From contig NBIV01000023.1 in assembly GCA_003194525.1 (NCBI GenBank), positions 310,001-374,000 on the forward strand: DNA of 64,000 bases, in the 5' to 3' direction. Below are positions 10,076 to 19,761 of the stretch, piece by piece (position 1 is the stretch's first letter; every line of letters starts with the position of its first letter). The notes under the pieces were generated by a model. That model was not told where the DNA came from and did no database searches. It was given only the letters and a program-made list of their open reading frames with translations. Source of the stretch: Gracilariopsis chorda. Lineage: Eukaryota > Rhodophyta > Florideophyceae > Gracilariales > Gracilariaceae. The position numbers and the translations under genes were made by a program.

Positions 10076-11301
10076 TTACAAAAAGCTTCTGTCGTAGTCA
10101 ATCATGCCTTGGGTGACGAACCGCATGTCATTCCTGTAAAACTCACGAATATCTGTAATTCCGTGCATTACCATAGCAAATCTCTCAACACCAAAACCGG
10201 CAGCGAAACCACACCATTCATCAGGGTCAACACCCACTCCTTCCAAAACTGCAGGATCCACCATACCACATCCAAGCACTTCCATCCATTTTCCTTTAAA
10301 GAACACATCTACTTCCATACTTGGCTCCGTGAAGGGAAAGAACGACCCCTGTAACGCGTTTTAATGTTCTCACCAAACATCTTCTGCAAGAAGTGGTCCA
10401 CGGTACCTTTCAAGTGACCAAGGTTCAAGTTACCCATCTTCTCAATGGCAAGAATTTCAATCTGATGGAAAATCGGCGAATGGGTTGCGTCAACTGAATC
10501 ACGTCGGAAAACCCGCCCAGGAGCTACTATACGAAACGGCGGCTTGTTTTGCTGCATGTATCGAATCTGAACTGATGACGTCTGCGTACGTAGCAGCAGC
10601 TTCTTGCTATCATCGAGGTAAAAGGTATCTTGCATATCGCGCGCGGGATGATCAGCGGGGCAATTGAGCGCTTCAAAACAATAATAATCGGTTTCGATCT
10701 CTCTGTTAAGATCCGGGTCGTCAACCACTTCATAACCCAGGCGCTGGAAGATATCCAGGGCAATGTCCATTGTGCTATTGAGGGGGTGAATCCGCCCGAC
10801 AGTCTTCCGCGGTCGTAGTCCCGGCATTGTTACATCAATCCACTCATCATCTTCCTCCTGTTCTTCTGCTATGGTCTTTTTTCGTTCCTCAATTGCTTTT
10901 GCAACGGTTTCTTTCGCTACATTAACAGTCGCTCCATATTTAGGTCTTTCCTCAGCTGGCAGTTTACCAATTTGCCTCACCATTGATGAAATAGATCCCT
11001 TCTTTCCAAGGAATGCTACTCGAAGTTTCTCTACCTCCTTTTCATTGGTGGCGTCAGCTATCGCCTGAAGCGCTTTGTCTACTTCATCTTTGACAGATGC
11101 TTCTGCCGCTGTAAGTGACTGAGTGGTAGATTTTGCGCATGCTCGAGTAGCAGATGCTGGAAAGACTGCTCTGGGCCGTGACGGAGGCACAACTCGCAGC
11201 TCGTTCTTAGTAAAGTTTGTGCATCGCAATGTTGGACAGTGCGCAGAATTCTTTGAGACAGTGAAGTTAGCACTTAGAAATGCTAAGTCTGCCGAATCCA
11301 T
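10076..11301 (-). CDS. pheS: Phenylalanyl-tRNA synthetase alpha subunit, bacterial type, with an apparent frameshift
   Basis: It would charge tRNA-Phe in an organelle as part of an alpha2-beta2 enzyme. The ATG at 11301 gives an Arg/Ser-rich leader, then the N-terminal coiled coil and the class II core: motif 2 around [21 protein letters not shown], and motif 3 around [13 protein letters not shown]. At 10330-10341 the frame shifts by one base. Upstream it reads RYRGRSFP then leaves frame, and the conserved continuation ([16 protein letters not shown]) resumes in the next frame to 10076. One base appears to be missing beside a GGG run, either a real mutation or a sequencing error. As I recall, red algal plastid genomes encode the beta subunit (pheT), so this would be its nuclear partner. 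Confidence 0.88.
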
Positions 11302-11788
11302 TTGACTTAGACGACCCGGTAGCTTAATCTCTTGATGCAACCCGTACCTAGTTCAGCGATGATGAGAACTTCATGAAACAAGGGTGGTAACCAAGGGTGG
11401 CGGTTGCGGGGTGTGCGGAGTCTTGTTTCTGAAGGGCACCTGAACCAGCCTCAAAACTGTGAGCTCCATAGCAAGGTGGCGAAATTTTACAAATTTTCAG
11501 TATCTCCGCTGCTACACAACAATCAGTCCAGGAGTACAGAGCGTCTCTGAGCCGACGTCGAGAGATCTTCCATTCCCGAACGAAGGGCGACACAACTAGC
11601 ACGAGCTTATAACATCGTTGTGGTTCTCTTGTTTCGCTTATCACCTTGGTTTCAAATTTGTGCCATACACAATATTTCTGTCCAGTCTCTTGTGCTGGAA
11701 GGAAACAAGGCACCTCGCTCATCATACTGGACAGGGCTGTTGCTATTGATATTGCGCTCAGCGCAGGGACCCCCTACCAATCCCCGTT
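11302..11788. other. Divergent promoter region between pheS and a membrane-protein gene
   Basis: This is about 490 bases between two divergently read genes. It contains GGTAACCAAGGGTGG near 11386, one of the recurrent CCAAGGGT motifs. Nothing else is recognised. Confidence 0.4.
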
Positions 11789-12169
11789 ATGCAGACAGCA
11801 TTCGTTTCCATGCCGGGTTCTCTTTCTATCACGGAGCGGCGAATGCGCTCAAGGAATACCTCTCCATTGATACCCAATCCTTTTGTTGATCATGTAACAA
11901 CTCATTCGAAGAAGCGTGCTCGAATCCGCAGTTATTCAATGACGACTGAACCAAAGGCCCCAATTAATGCTCCTAGTGGCGTTTTACTCTTATCATCAAG
12001 CGTCCTTGCTATCGCCGCCATTGGATGTGTGTTTGAGCTTACTGGAGGCCATCCTACGTATGGATTTAATGTAACAGCTGGCATCCTCACGGTGTCTCTG
12101 CCGAGTTTCCTGTTTTTGTTTTATGCAGCCATTAAGAAAGGCCAAATTGAGGCTCTTGAGGACTCTTAA
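11789..12169 (+). CDS. Small two-helix membrane protein, probably plastid-targeted
   Basis: The protein is 126 residues. The first ~50 are rich in Arg, Ser and Thr and lack a hydrophobic start, like a transit peptide. The mature part has two transmembrane helices (about 62-84 and 92-114) around a short polar loop (ELTGGHPTYGFN), then a KKGQIEALEDS tail. The organisation fits a small thylakoid or envelope protein of cyanobacterial descent, but I cannot name the family. It is divergent from pheS. Confidence 0.55.
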   Translation: MQTAFVSMPGSLSITERRMRSRNTSPLIPNPFVDHVTTHSKKRARIRSYSMTTEPKAPINAPSGVLLLSSSVLAIAAIGCVFELTGGHPTYGFNVTAGILTVSLPSFLFLFYAAIKKGQIEALEDS

Positions 12170-12916
12170 GATCACCGTAGTTTGACAGTCGACTTGTGCG
12201 ATTCTTCGAGAAATGAAGTAAATTATGATTCTGGACGTATTCGCGTGATTTGCCTTTGGTTTGGAAACCCGCAAGCACTGATATTGCCCAAGAATCGACA
12301 TTCATCACCGATAAAGAGGTGTGAAGTTCTGACGACAAGGTGTGTTAATCTGACTTTTGTCACCCGAGGGCACATGAAAGCAGGTGACAGACGTAGAATG
12401 ATGCTGTGTGGACATTCTTGTTGAGCTGCTCAACGGTTGAGTAGTACTCGAATACGTTTGACTCTGAACGGAACCACTGGAAACCATTTCGGTAGACGAC
12501 ATTCACGCTTGTTTCTACAGGGGTTGAGCAGTCACCGTTTCGCACCCACGTTCCAAACAGTGGTATGCTTATCCCTTTTTTAACCCTTCGATTAACACGG
12601 GTAGAGCCACAGAAGTTCTTGGCCCCCCTGAAGAGAGAAAGCTTTTACTGAAAGCTCTCCTTCAGTTTGTTAATAGAAAGCTGTTGACCAATAAAGAAGA
12701 CGGGTAGGGTCAGTGATCACCAACCCTTTACCCTTGTATCTACTACTACTAAGCTTGGTCGTTTCTGATCTTTTTGGCACTGGGCATCAAAATCGCGAAA
12801 ATGCAAAATCCTTTCTTTTCGCTTCGAAACGGTGTGCATCCAAAAAAGGCGGTAAATCAGCTTCTCCGGTTGCCCTGTTCGCCTTCTCATCCCCACCCGA
12901 CAATCTCCGCGGCGAT
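12170..12916. other. Upstream region of FANCD2
   Basis: The FANCD2 frame is open back to 12713 but without an ATG before 12917. The rest holds short open frames only. A TTACCCTTG motif occurs near 12728. Confidence 0.4.
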
Positions 12917-15900
12917 ATGACACAATCCCAGGGCATACCCGATGCTTCATTCCTGGCGGAGTTCGGAGAAGGAGAGCTGGGTGGACGGCTCTGGCGTGGC
13001 GGTCTTCGAGTTGAGAACAATGTTTACAAAATGCATAAGGCGAAAGGAATTCGTTCTTTGACTATTGCCTTGCGAGATGGGCTTGACATTCGAGTGAACG
13101 ATGGAACGGTTGAAAAGGTAATTAGTGACCTTGAGACTTGCTGGAATGACTCTTCCCGCATGAGGCGGGCGTGTAGCCCAATATCAATCGCTTCAGGGCA
13201 AACCTCTGCTTTGTCGCTCTCTCTTGTGAAGGTTATTCTTTCAATTGATCTCTTCCAATCGGCTATGATGACATGCATTGTGAACAAAATATCTGAACTT
13301 GGAGAAGATTCCTGCGTAGACAAGGACGTCGCACACACGCTGTTGAATCAGCTGAGATGGTTGGACTTCATAGTTGATGGACCGGCATTATGCGAAAGTC
13401 TCCTGTCTATAGTTCCCATAATATCTCCAAGCATTCAAAAAGAACTCATTGAAGCCTTGCCAGAAATACTCGATGACTCCACTAGAGACAAAGCCGTTAC
13501 GGAACTAATCAGGGTTCTTGAAGAAAGCCCATCCATGATGGGTTCAGTTGTTGACGCGCTTGGGGCACTTGGTGTTGGCGGAGAACAACTAAGCGACGTG
13601 AACACATCCATTATTTCTTCATTGGCTGCGACTAATCGCGACATGCTACCCGTAACGCTGAAGTATCTCCTGCAGTCATGCCCCCAGGATCTCCTGACTG
13701 AAACTGTAAATGCTTTGCGACATACTTTGGCACTTTCAAGTCTCGGACCTGGAGTGGGGAAACTGTGCTTAGATGCTGCGAAATCCGGACTGCGAATGTC
13801 TAAACTCGTTGCAGACCATGTCATTGTGTCGCTAAAAAAGCTAGAAAACCCATCGGATCACAAGCCAGCGGACTTATGGCTTCTTATCGCACTGTCCGAT
13901 TCTCCCCTACATCGAAAGCAGGCCGAGGTCGTGTTCAGGAAAAAAGCAGCACAAAATGTCTTCACACGTATTCTGATTGACTCCGCCATTGCTCCTTTTG
14001 CGGAATCCTTTGTAGACATTGCTGACCGCCTTCTTTATTTCGCTTCTCTTGCTCTCCAGTTCCATGACATTGGTGCGAGAAGAACTGGTGTAATCTTTTA
14101 CACGACTCTTTTTCGACTGTTACAGGATAGGAATGTTCGTCGGAAAGTTATATCCAGCTTACTTGACCACACAGGCACAAGACGATTGCATGAGACAGAT
14201 GCCGCTCTGGAAGCATTGTCTATCATAGCTACGGAAAGCGAAAATGATATATCTTTGCTGCCGTTCTCGGCTCTAGTTCAGGGATTGTTAGATTATTTGG
14301 AGTTCTTCAATGACTTCCAACTCCGACAGATTTGGACTGCGCTAGGATTTTTGTGTCGAGCAACATCCAAATCCAAAGATGATAACAGTCCTGGGAAACT
14401 GAGTGGTAAGGACTGCAGTCAAGCTGAAGCGCACAATGACCCCCAAGATTCGGCTGGAGGATCTGAACTCGCGTCCCTTGAGATTTTACTGCGAAAAGAG
14501 CTCACTCATGCAGATACGTTCTACAGAAGGATGGGTGTAATCGGAGCCTCTACTATGATCAAAGTGCTCGGAAGCAGCGTCCAGAACAATATCCTTTCCA
14601 TGCTCTTGGACACTGGGAGGGCCGATTCGTACAGCCAAGCCCTTTCGTTCGATGAGCTTGCTGAAAATTTCAGTCGTGAGCCCCTTCCCACAAAGGAGAC
14701 AGCAGAAATGATTAGAAAGACGATATGTCTCCAGTTCGAGAAGCGCTACCTAAAAGAAAGGTCTGAAATGGGTCCACTTGTTAAGGATGAAATGTTGATA
14801 CCATCCAGTTTGTACGGGAATCTGGAAGGAAAAGATTCTGAGGTTTGCTTTTCCATCGCTCATCTCATTCGTAACGAACCAAATCTTGATGCTAGTCGAG
14901 GTGCAGTGCGCGCCATGGTTCCAAATTTGCGACTCTTGTGCGTCTTGACTCTGCATTGCTTTGATGGGTCTTTGTCAGAAGTAGATGCTGTAATTGGGGC
15001 TCCTCTACATCTTCCACTTATATCAGAAGGGCAGAATCTCGAAGACTTGACCCTTCGAGCAAAGACAGACTTGTTGTTGAGTCTCTTTGTGGCACATGGG
15101 TGGATGGTAGAGCTCGTAAATGCCTTTGCTGAACAAGAAAGCTCAGAACTGAGAGCGAAATGTGTGAAAAGAGTTGACCACCTGTTGGATATCACTTCAA
15201 AGATAACGTTAATAGTATCACAACTGCCCAACTGGGCCGATACTATCTTTGACTCTTACTCTGGAACGAGAGCTAGTACCAAGAAGAATGACGGAAATCG
15301 TATACGTTCATCTAAACGCAACGGGGCATTGAAAGAGAAGTCCAATAGCACCGCCCAAACAGGAAAACTATCATTGGAATGGAAAAGATACTCTCGCCAG
15401 TTGCATCCCTCGGCATTGTCTCTCATCAGAATTACCACCCCTTTGTCGTACCGTTTCACAGAGACTGATACAGAGTTGCTTCGAGAAGGAGACCCAGTTA
15501 TGGAGACCGTTTCTCTTTCCCCAGCCGGCCTAGAATTTTTACTCTCAGAACTGCTTCAATATTTGGAAGGATTTCTCGGAAGTGACATCAAATTTGAGAG
15601 CCCATTTGTGGGGTCACTCATTCGCAAAGGTAGCATTCCGGTTCAAAAGTCCCAAAGATATCTTTCCTTTGTACAAGGTATACCGGAAAGTCCACTTACA
15701 TTAGTTAGAGGTCTTAAAGTGGCCTTAACTTCTCTTGGAAAACAGCTAAAGAGAAGTTTATCTCGGATTTTGCCGGACAGTGATGACACTGGCGATGTTA
15801 ATGATACCTCGTCCCTAGAGACTGATCGAAAATGCATTGCGTTGTGTCTCAAATGTTTAACTATATGTCTAAGTTCGAGAGCTCTTTGTGATGGAGCATC

Positions 15901-17527
15901 GCAGCACTTGCTGTTTGACGTTCTTGCTTCGATTCGTTTTGATGGGGAGGCATCCGTTGATCCCTCGGATCCGTTTACAGACAGAGATATTCATGCAGCG
16001 GGTAACGTAGCCTTCGAACAACTCAGAGGAGTTCTGAAGAGCAGTTTGAAACCCAAAGGAGATGATGATCCGGAAGATCATGAAATGCGAGGGGCTTCCT
16101 TGCTTGAACTAGAAGGCTGCTGCGGGCTTTTAGCAGCCATGGATGCAATCTTTTCACATTGCTCGGGGAGAACGAAGGAGGAGCTTGGACAGAAGTATAG
16201 CGATGTAGCATGTGAGGTTCTTGGTTATAATTGGAATTCGACAACATTAAGATCCAGAAAAACACAAAAGCTCATACCGGGTATCATAAGAATCCATGTA
16301 CAAAATGCCAAAGATCCTTTGGCCGCCATAGAGGCTTTACGAGAAGAGCTTTTGTCATTGTCAGAGAAACAGGCAAACATTGAAAATGAAGATGAAGGTG
16401 TGAAACGGGTCCAGTCAGATCAAATGCCTTTGCTGACTGAGCAAACGTTCTTCTCATTTACTGTATCAGTTCTTGAACAATACATGTTCTTATTCAAAAG
16501 GTTTCAGCCATCTTTGTTTGAGAGGCAAGATATCGCGTTTGGCGTAATGACTCGATTCATCAGAGCCGAACTCCCTTTATACACGCTTGCAAGAAGGCAC
16601 CAGAATCTTCTTGGACCTGTCATGCGAGCTGGGCGAACCTTAGTTGATCTGTTTTTGAAGATATGCCTCCCCTTCTTGCGAGAACACTTCAAGAAACACC
16701 GTAGTATGGTCATTCAAGTTTGTAAGATGCACCAAAAACCGACTCGGCTCCTCCAGACTCTGTGCGCTCACAGCAAGTTCACCCGAGACACTTCACTTAC
16801 AAGCCTGGTTCCTCCACTAAGGAAGTCTTTAGAGCTCCTGCTCTATCGGGTAAAGGAAGTTTTGCAAGTGAACAACGCAAAGGGCGCCTTCCAGCTTGGA
16901 AACTTGAAACATCGAGATATCAACGGAGAAGTTCTGAGTTCGCAACATTTACAATACAAAAGCGAATCAGAGGAAAGTGAATACAGCAGTCTTGCTCTTA
17001 CGGATGAGGACGAGGATGAAATCAAGTCAAGAACAGGTGGGCGCTCCCAGCGCCGAACGCAGAACAAATCACAACGAAGCTCACAACGTAAACAAAAGAA
17101 ACCCCGTTTGGGGTTTGCATCATCGCCCCAGGCGCAGAAGAAACGGAAAATTTCAGAAGGCGTGGATATTCGCAGAGAATCGGCCAAAGATCTCGATCTT
17201 GGGAGCGACGTGGAGCAAATGAATGGAGAACAACGCATTGATAAAGTTATGGAGATGGACAAGGGAGACGAGATTGAGAAGGTTCCACTTCGTAAAATCA
17301 AGAGGAGAAGCAAAGTAATACGAGATTCGGAGGAAGAAAGAGAGCAGGAAGAGGAAGAGAAGGGGGAAGAAAGATCTCGTGTGAAGAAGAAACGGACAAA
17401 CCGTTCAGGGCGCCATCCTTTAATTGATGACGAAGCCGGGGTTGACGAAGAAGCGGAGGATGATGATGATGATCTGAGAGAAATGTCTCAGTTCATTTTC
17501 GAAGGTGAGGAGGAAGAAGCAGACTGA
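12917..17527 (+). CDS. FANCD2: Fanconi anaemia group D2 protein
   Basis: FANCD2 pairs with FANCI, is mono-ubiquitinated, and clamps DNA during interstrand-crosslink repair in the nucleus. The ATG at 12917 gives 1536 residues (human 1451). Diagnostic blocks in order: LVKVILSIDLFQSAMM, LLNQLRWLDFIVDG, ELIEALPEILDDS (the human protein has SLPEILGDS), ANTRDMLPVTLKY-like repeats, YRRMGVIGASTM, PNLRLLCVLTLHCF and AGLEFLLSELLQYLE. The C-terminus is a long basic/acidic tail with nuclear-localisation-like KKKR and Asp/Glu runs. The residue I align with human K561 is Arg (codon 14525-14527). The gene reads as one exon, unusual for FANCD2 generally but normal here. An N-terminal exon cannot be excluded. 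Confidence 0.9.
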   Translation: MTQSQGIPDASFLAEFGEGELGGRLWRGGLRVENNVYKMHKAKGIRSLTIALRDGLDIRVNDGTVEKVISDLETCWNDSSRMRRACSPISIASGQTSALSLSLVKVILSIDLFQSAMMTCIVNKISELGEDSCVDKDVAHTLLNQLRWLDFIVDGPALCESLLSIVPIISPSIQKELIEALPEILDDSTRDKAVTELIRVLEESPSMMGSVVDALGALGVGGEQLSDVNTSIISSLAATNRDMLPVTLKYLLQSCPQDLLTETVNALRHTLALSSLGPGVGKLCLDAAKSGLRMSKLVADHVIVSLKKLENPSDHKPADLWLLIALSDSPLHRKQAEVVFRKKAAQNVFTRILIDSAIAPFAESFVDIADRLLYFASLALQFHDIGARRTGVIFYTTLFRLLQDRNVRRKVISSLLDHTGTRRLHETDAALEALSIIATESENDISLLPFSALVQGLLDYLEFFNDFQLRQIWTALGFLCRATSKSKDDNSPGKLSGKDCSQAEAHNDPQDSAGGSELASLEILLRKELTHADTFYRRMGVIGASTMIKVLGSSVQNNILSMLLDTGRADSYSQALSFDELAENFSREPLPTKETAEMIRKTICLQFEKRYLKERSEMGPLVKDEMLIPSSLYGNLEGKDSEVCFSIAHLIRNEPNLDASRGAVRAMVPNLRLLCVLTLHCFDGSLSEVDAVIGAPLHLPLISEGQNLEDLTLRAKTDLLLSLFVAHGWMVELVNAFAEQESSELRAKCVKRVDHLLDITSKITLIVSQLPNWADTIFDSYSGTRASTKKNDGNRIRSSKRNGALKEKSNSTAQTGKLSLEWKRYSRQLHPSALSLIRITTPLSYRFTETDTELLREGDPVMETVSLSPAGLEFLLSELLQYLEGFLGSDIKFESPFVGSLIRKGSIPVQKSQRYLSFVQGIPESPLTLVRGLKVALTSLGKQLKRSLSRILPDSDDTGDVNDTSSLETDRKCIALCLKCLTICLSSRALCDGASQHLLFDVLASIRFDGEASVDPSDPFTDRDIHAAGNVAFEQLRGVLKSSLKPKGDDDPEDHEMRGASLLELEGCCGLLAAMDAIFSHCSGRTKEELGQKYSDVACEVLGYNWNSTTLRSRKTQKLIPGIIRIHVQNAKDPLAAIEALREELLSLSEKQANIENEDEGVKRVQSDQMPLLTEQTFFSFTVSVLEQYMFLFKRFQPSLFERQDIAFGVMTRFIRAELPLYTLARRHQNLLGPVMRAGRTLVDLFLKICLPFLREHFKKHRSMVIQVCKMHQKPTRLLQTLCAHSKFTRDTSLTSLVPPLRKSLELLLYRVKEVLQVNNAKGAFQLGNLKHRDINGEVLSSQHLQYKSESEESEYSSLALTDEDEDEIKSRTGGRSQRRTQNKSQRSSQRKQKKPRLGFASSPQAQKKRKISEGVDIRRESAKDLDLGSDVEQMNGEQRIDKVMEMDKGDEIEKVPLRKIKRRSKVIRDSEEEREQEEEEKGEERSRVKKKRTNRSGRHPLIDDEAGVDEEAEDDDDDLREMSQFIFEGEEEEAD

Positions 17528-18850
17528 TAGTGCGGCTTTCCTCTTGCTTGTTAGCGTCATCTCCGAACAACTAAGAGAAACATACATCCAGTGACATAGT
17601 CGTACATCCTATCCTGTACGAAATCAATTTCTGTGCTGAGTACTCCTGCAACCTGACATTTGTACTGTCTCATCAGCATGACCATGTAAAGCGCGAAAAA
17701 TACAGACCGAGAGAGGGTTTCCGATGAAACGTCCCACCGCCATCTCTAGCATTAGGGGCATGGACCCATGTGCACCTCCACGTGCGACGTAGAGGAGCGC
17801 AAGAGAAGATGCTATTGCTTCGTTTCGTGTTTGCAAATGGTGCATGATACTCAGTGTACCCGATAGAATGGTGGCCTTTGTACTTTTTCTTGAATGTGGT
17901 TACCGTCCTTATCACTGGTATATTATGACCGTACGAACACTACTAATACTTCATTGCTTTCATTGGGATACTTTAACAATTTGAACCCATCTCTGCCCCT
18001 AAAGTCCGGCATGGTAACTTCAGTATCGGGGATTAATCTCTTTTCATTGAAGGATACGAAGCCGGAATACATCTCACGCCACATTCTGCGGCGTTGTATT
18101 AGAATCTCTTAACAAGCTCAACCAGGCCGGGATAGGGGTTTGCTCTTACACTGCAGAGCTAGCAGCGTTTCGGCGGGCTCTATCCGAGGTAGCGGTGAAG
18201 GTGTGCTGCAGTTGGTTCCAGGGTTTTCTCGGAGGACTACGATTGGGTCGGATGGTGATGCAAGCTATGGGCCAGTTCTTTTGTCTGATCTCGGCGCTGA
18301 TATGAGGATTGGGCGAAAGAACGTCGTCAATGGTTTAATATGGCGGCCAACGTGATACATGCGAAGCGCCTTGTCGTGGTGTGCCTCTTAACCGACGATC
18401 TCTAGAGGGGGAATGAAGAGGTGCAAAGAAGAAGGCGATAGTCGTCGGAAGCGAAACGCTTCAGCGGTTGAAGACACCTACGGGACCTAAATACTTTCTT
18501 CGTATCATATGTAGCCCAGTGAGTGTAGTACGGCTGCTGGTTTGTAGTTCGAGGCTGCGGTATACAAGTATTATAGGTTGTTGGGGTTCTTAGCAAACCC
18601 CCGCGCTACGAGTAATTAATGTATGCGTGTTCGTAAAAGAGAGAGAGGGGGACTGCTATACCTGCGTTTCCATCGACACTTGCAGTGGACCAAGTTGCAA
18701 TTTGCCCCTACCCTTGGTATGAAATGTGTTCTGTGAGACGACTGGGCTACAAAAGTGTACGGCCAGACACTGATGCGAGCGTGTCCAGCGATACTTGTGG
18801 TGAGCTCCCACATGTTCGACAGTGCCTCTGTCTGTTGTAGGAATTCTAGA
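17528..18850. other. Intergenic region, nothing recognised
   Basis: Short open frames only. GCCCCTACCCTTGGTATG near 18700 is another copy of the recurrent TACCCTTGG motif. Confidence 0.4.
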
Positions 18851-19374
18851 CTACACAAGGGTAGAACACTCTGAATTATCCATCTACCCTTGCGTAGAAG
18901 ACTCCCAGAGTTATCCATCTACCCTTGCGTAGAACACTCCCAGAGTTATCCATCTACCCTTGCGTACAGTATAACTCTTTGTCGATAAAACTCGATTATA
19001 TGAAAAGCGATACAGCGGTAGTTACGACTAGTATCGAAAAAAGCAAATTGGTTTTACTTAGGTAGATGATAGTTGATGAAGAAGATGGGTTGGGGAAGAG
19101 AGTTGAGGACGATCAAGCTCTCTTCCTCCCTTTTTATAGTGTAGAGAAAGACGCTACTCGTCTTTCTCGACTACAATGCAATCCTACGGGTCTGCATGCC
19201 AAGCGGTATTGTAAGCAGGCCATCTCATCATCCTAGGGGATGGTGAGAAGGCCAGACGCTTTCTCACCACCCCCAAGAATGGTGAGATGGTCTGTTCCAT
19301 CTCTTTCTGCTCAGCGCCTGACACAAAAGGCGCTGAGTCAGGGTGAGTTAACACTCTTATCTACCCTTGTGTAG
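18851..19374. repeat. Repeat block with inverted ends, tandem repeats and hairpins
   Basis: The block opens with CTACACAAGGGTAGA and closes with TCTACCCTTGTGTAG, exact 15-base inverted ends. Inside, a 33-35-base unit ending TCTACCCTTGCG is repeated about three times (18862-18964). A middle part follows, with a TTTTTATAG box near 19130. Then come strong hairpins: a perfect 10-base stem at 19144-19168, and a 9-base stem with a 10-base loop at 19310-19337. No flanking target duplication is evident, so I do not name a transposon family. Confidence 0.6.
18862..18964 (+). repeat. Tandem repeat, ~35-base unit, three copies
   Basis: Units lie at 18862-18894, 18895-18929 and 18930-18964. The last two differ at a single position; the first is slightly shorter and more diverged. 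Each ends TCTACCCTTGCG. Confidence 0.9.
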
Positions 19375-19761
19375 TGTGAGTTCCAACAACAGACACAGAC
19401 CACGGTATCCCATCTGGTTGCGTCTGAAATGATGCCACATGTCCACCTGCCTTAAGTCTTGAACCCGATTCCCAAGACCATAGGATTTAATACTTTTGGT
19501 ACTGTACGACTGTAAAACTTCAAAAATGGCGCGAATCAAAAGGCAAACATTATGCACTACCAAGTCGCAAAGGACGCTGAGGTTATTGTTCCAGCATCCT
19601 CAGATGTTCAAATGAAAGACCAGCTACTGGGGATTTCACCAAGCAGATTTGCACATACAGCAACCTACGCGCATAATTTCGTGCATGGATGAGAGTTGCG
19701 GCTCAGCTGGACTGACATGAAACGCAACTTTCGTTCACTTTTGTCAAATCGAAGATGAGAT
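19375..19761. other. Upstream region of the SIM-protein gene
   Basis: About 390 bases with no recognised element. It should contain the promoter of the plus-strand gene that follows. Confidence 0.4.

Noticed and set aside
18862-18964. CRISPR-like repeat array
   Set aside because: Units are adjacent tandem repeats without unique spacers, in eukaryotic DNA.
18851-19374. Solo LTR
   Set aside because: Ends are not TG...CA and no flanking duplication is visible.
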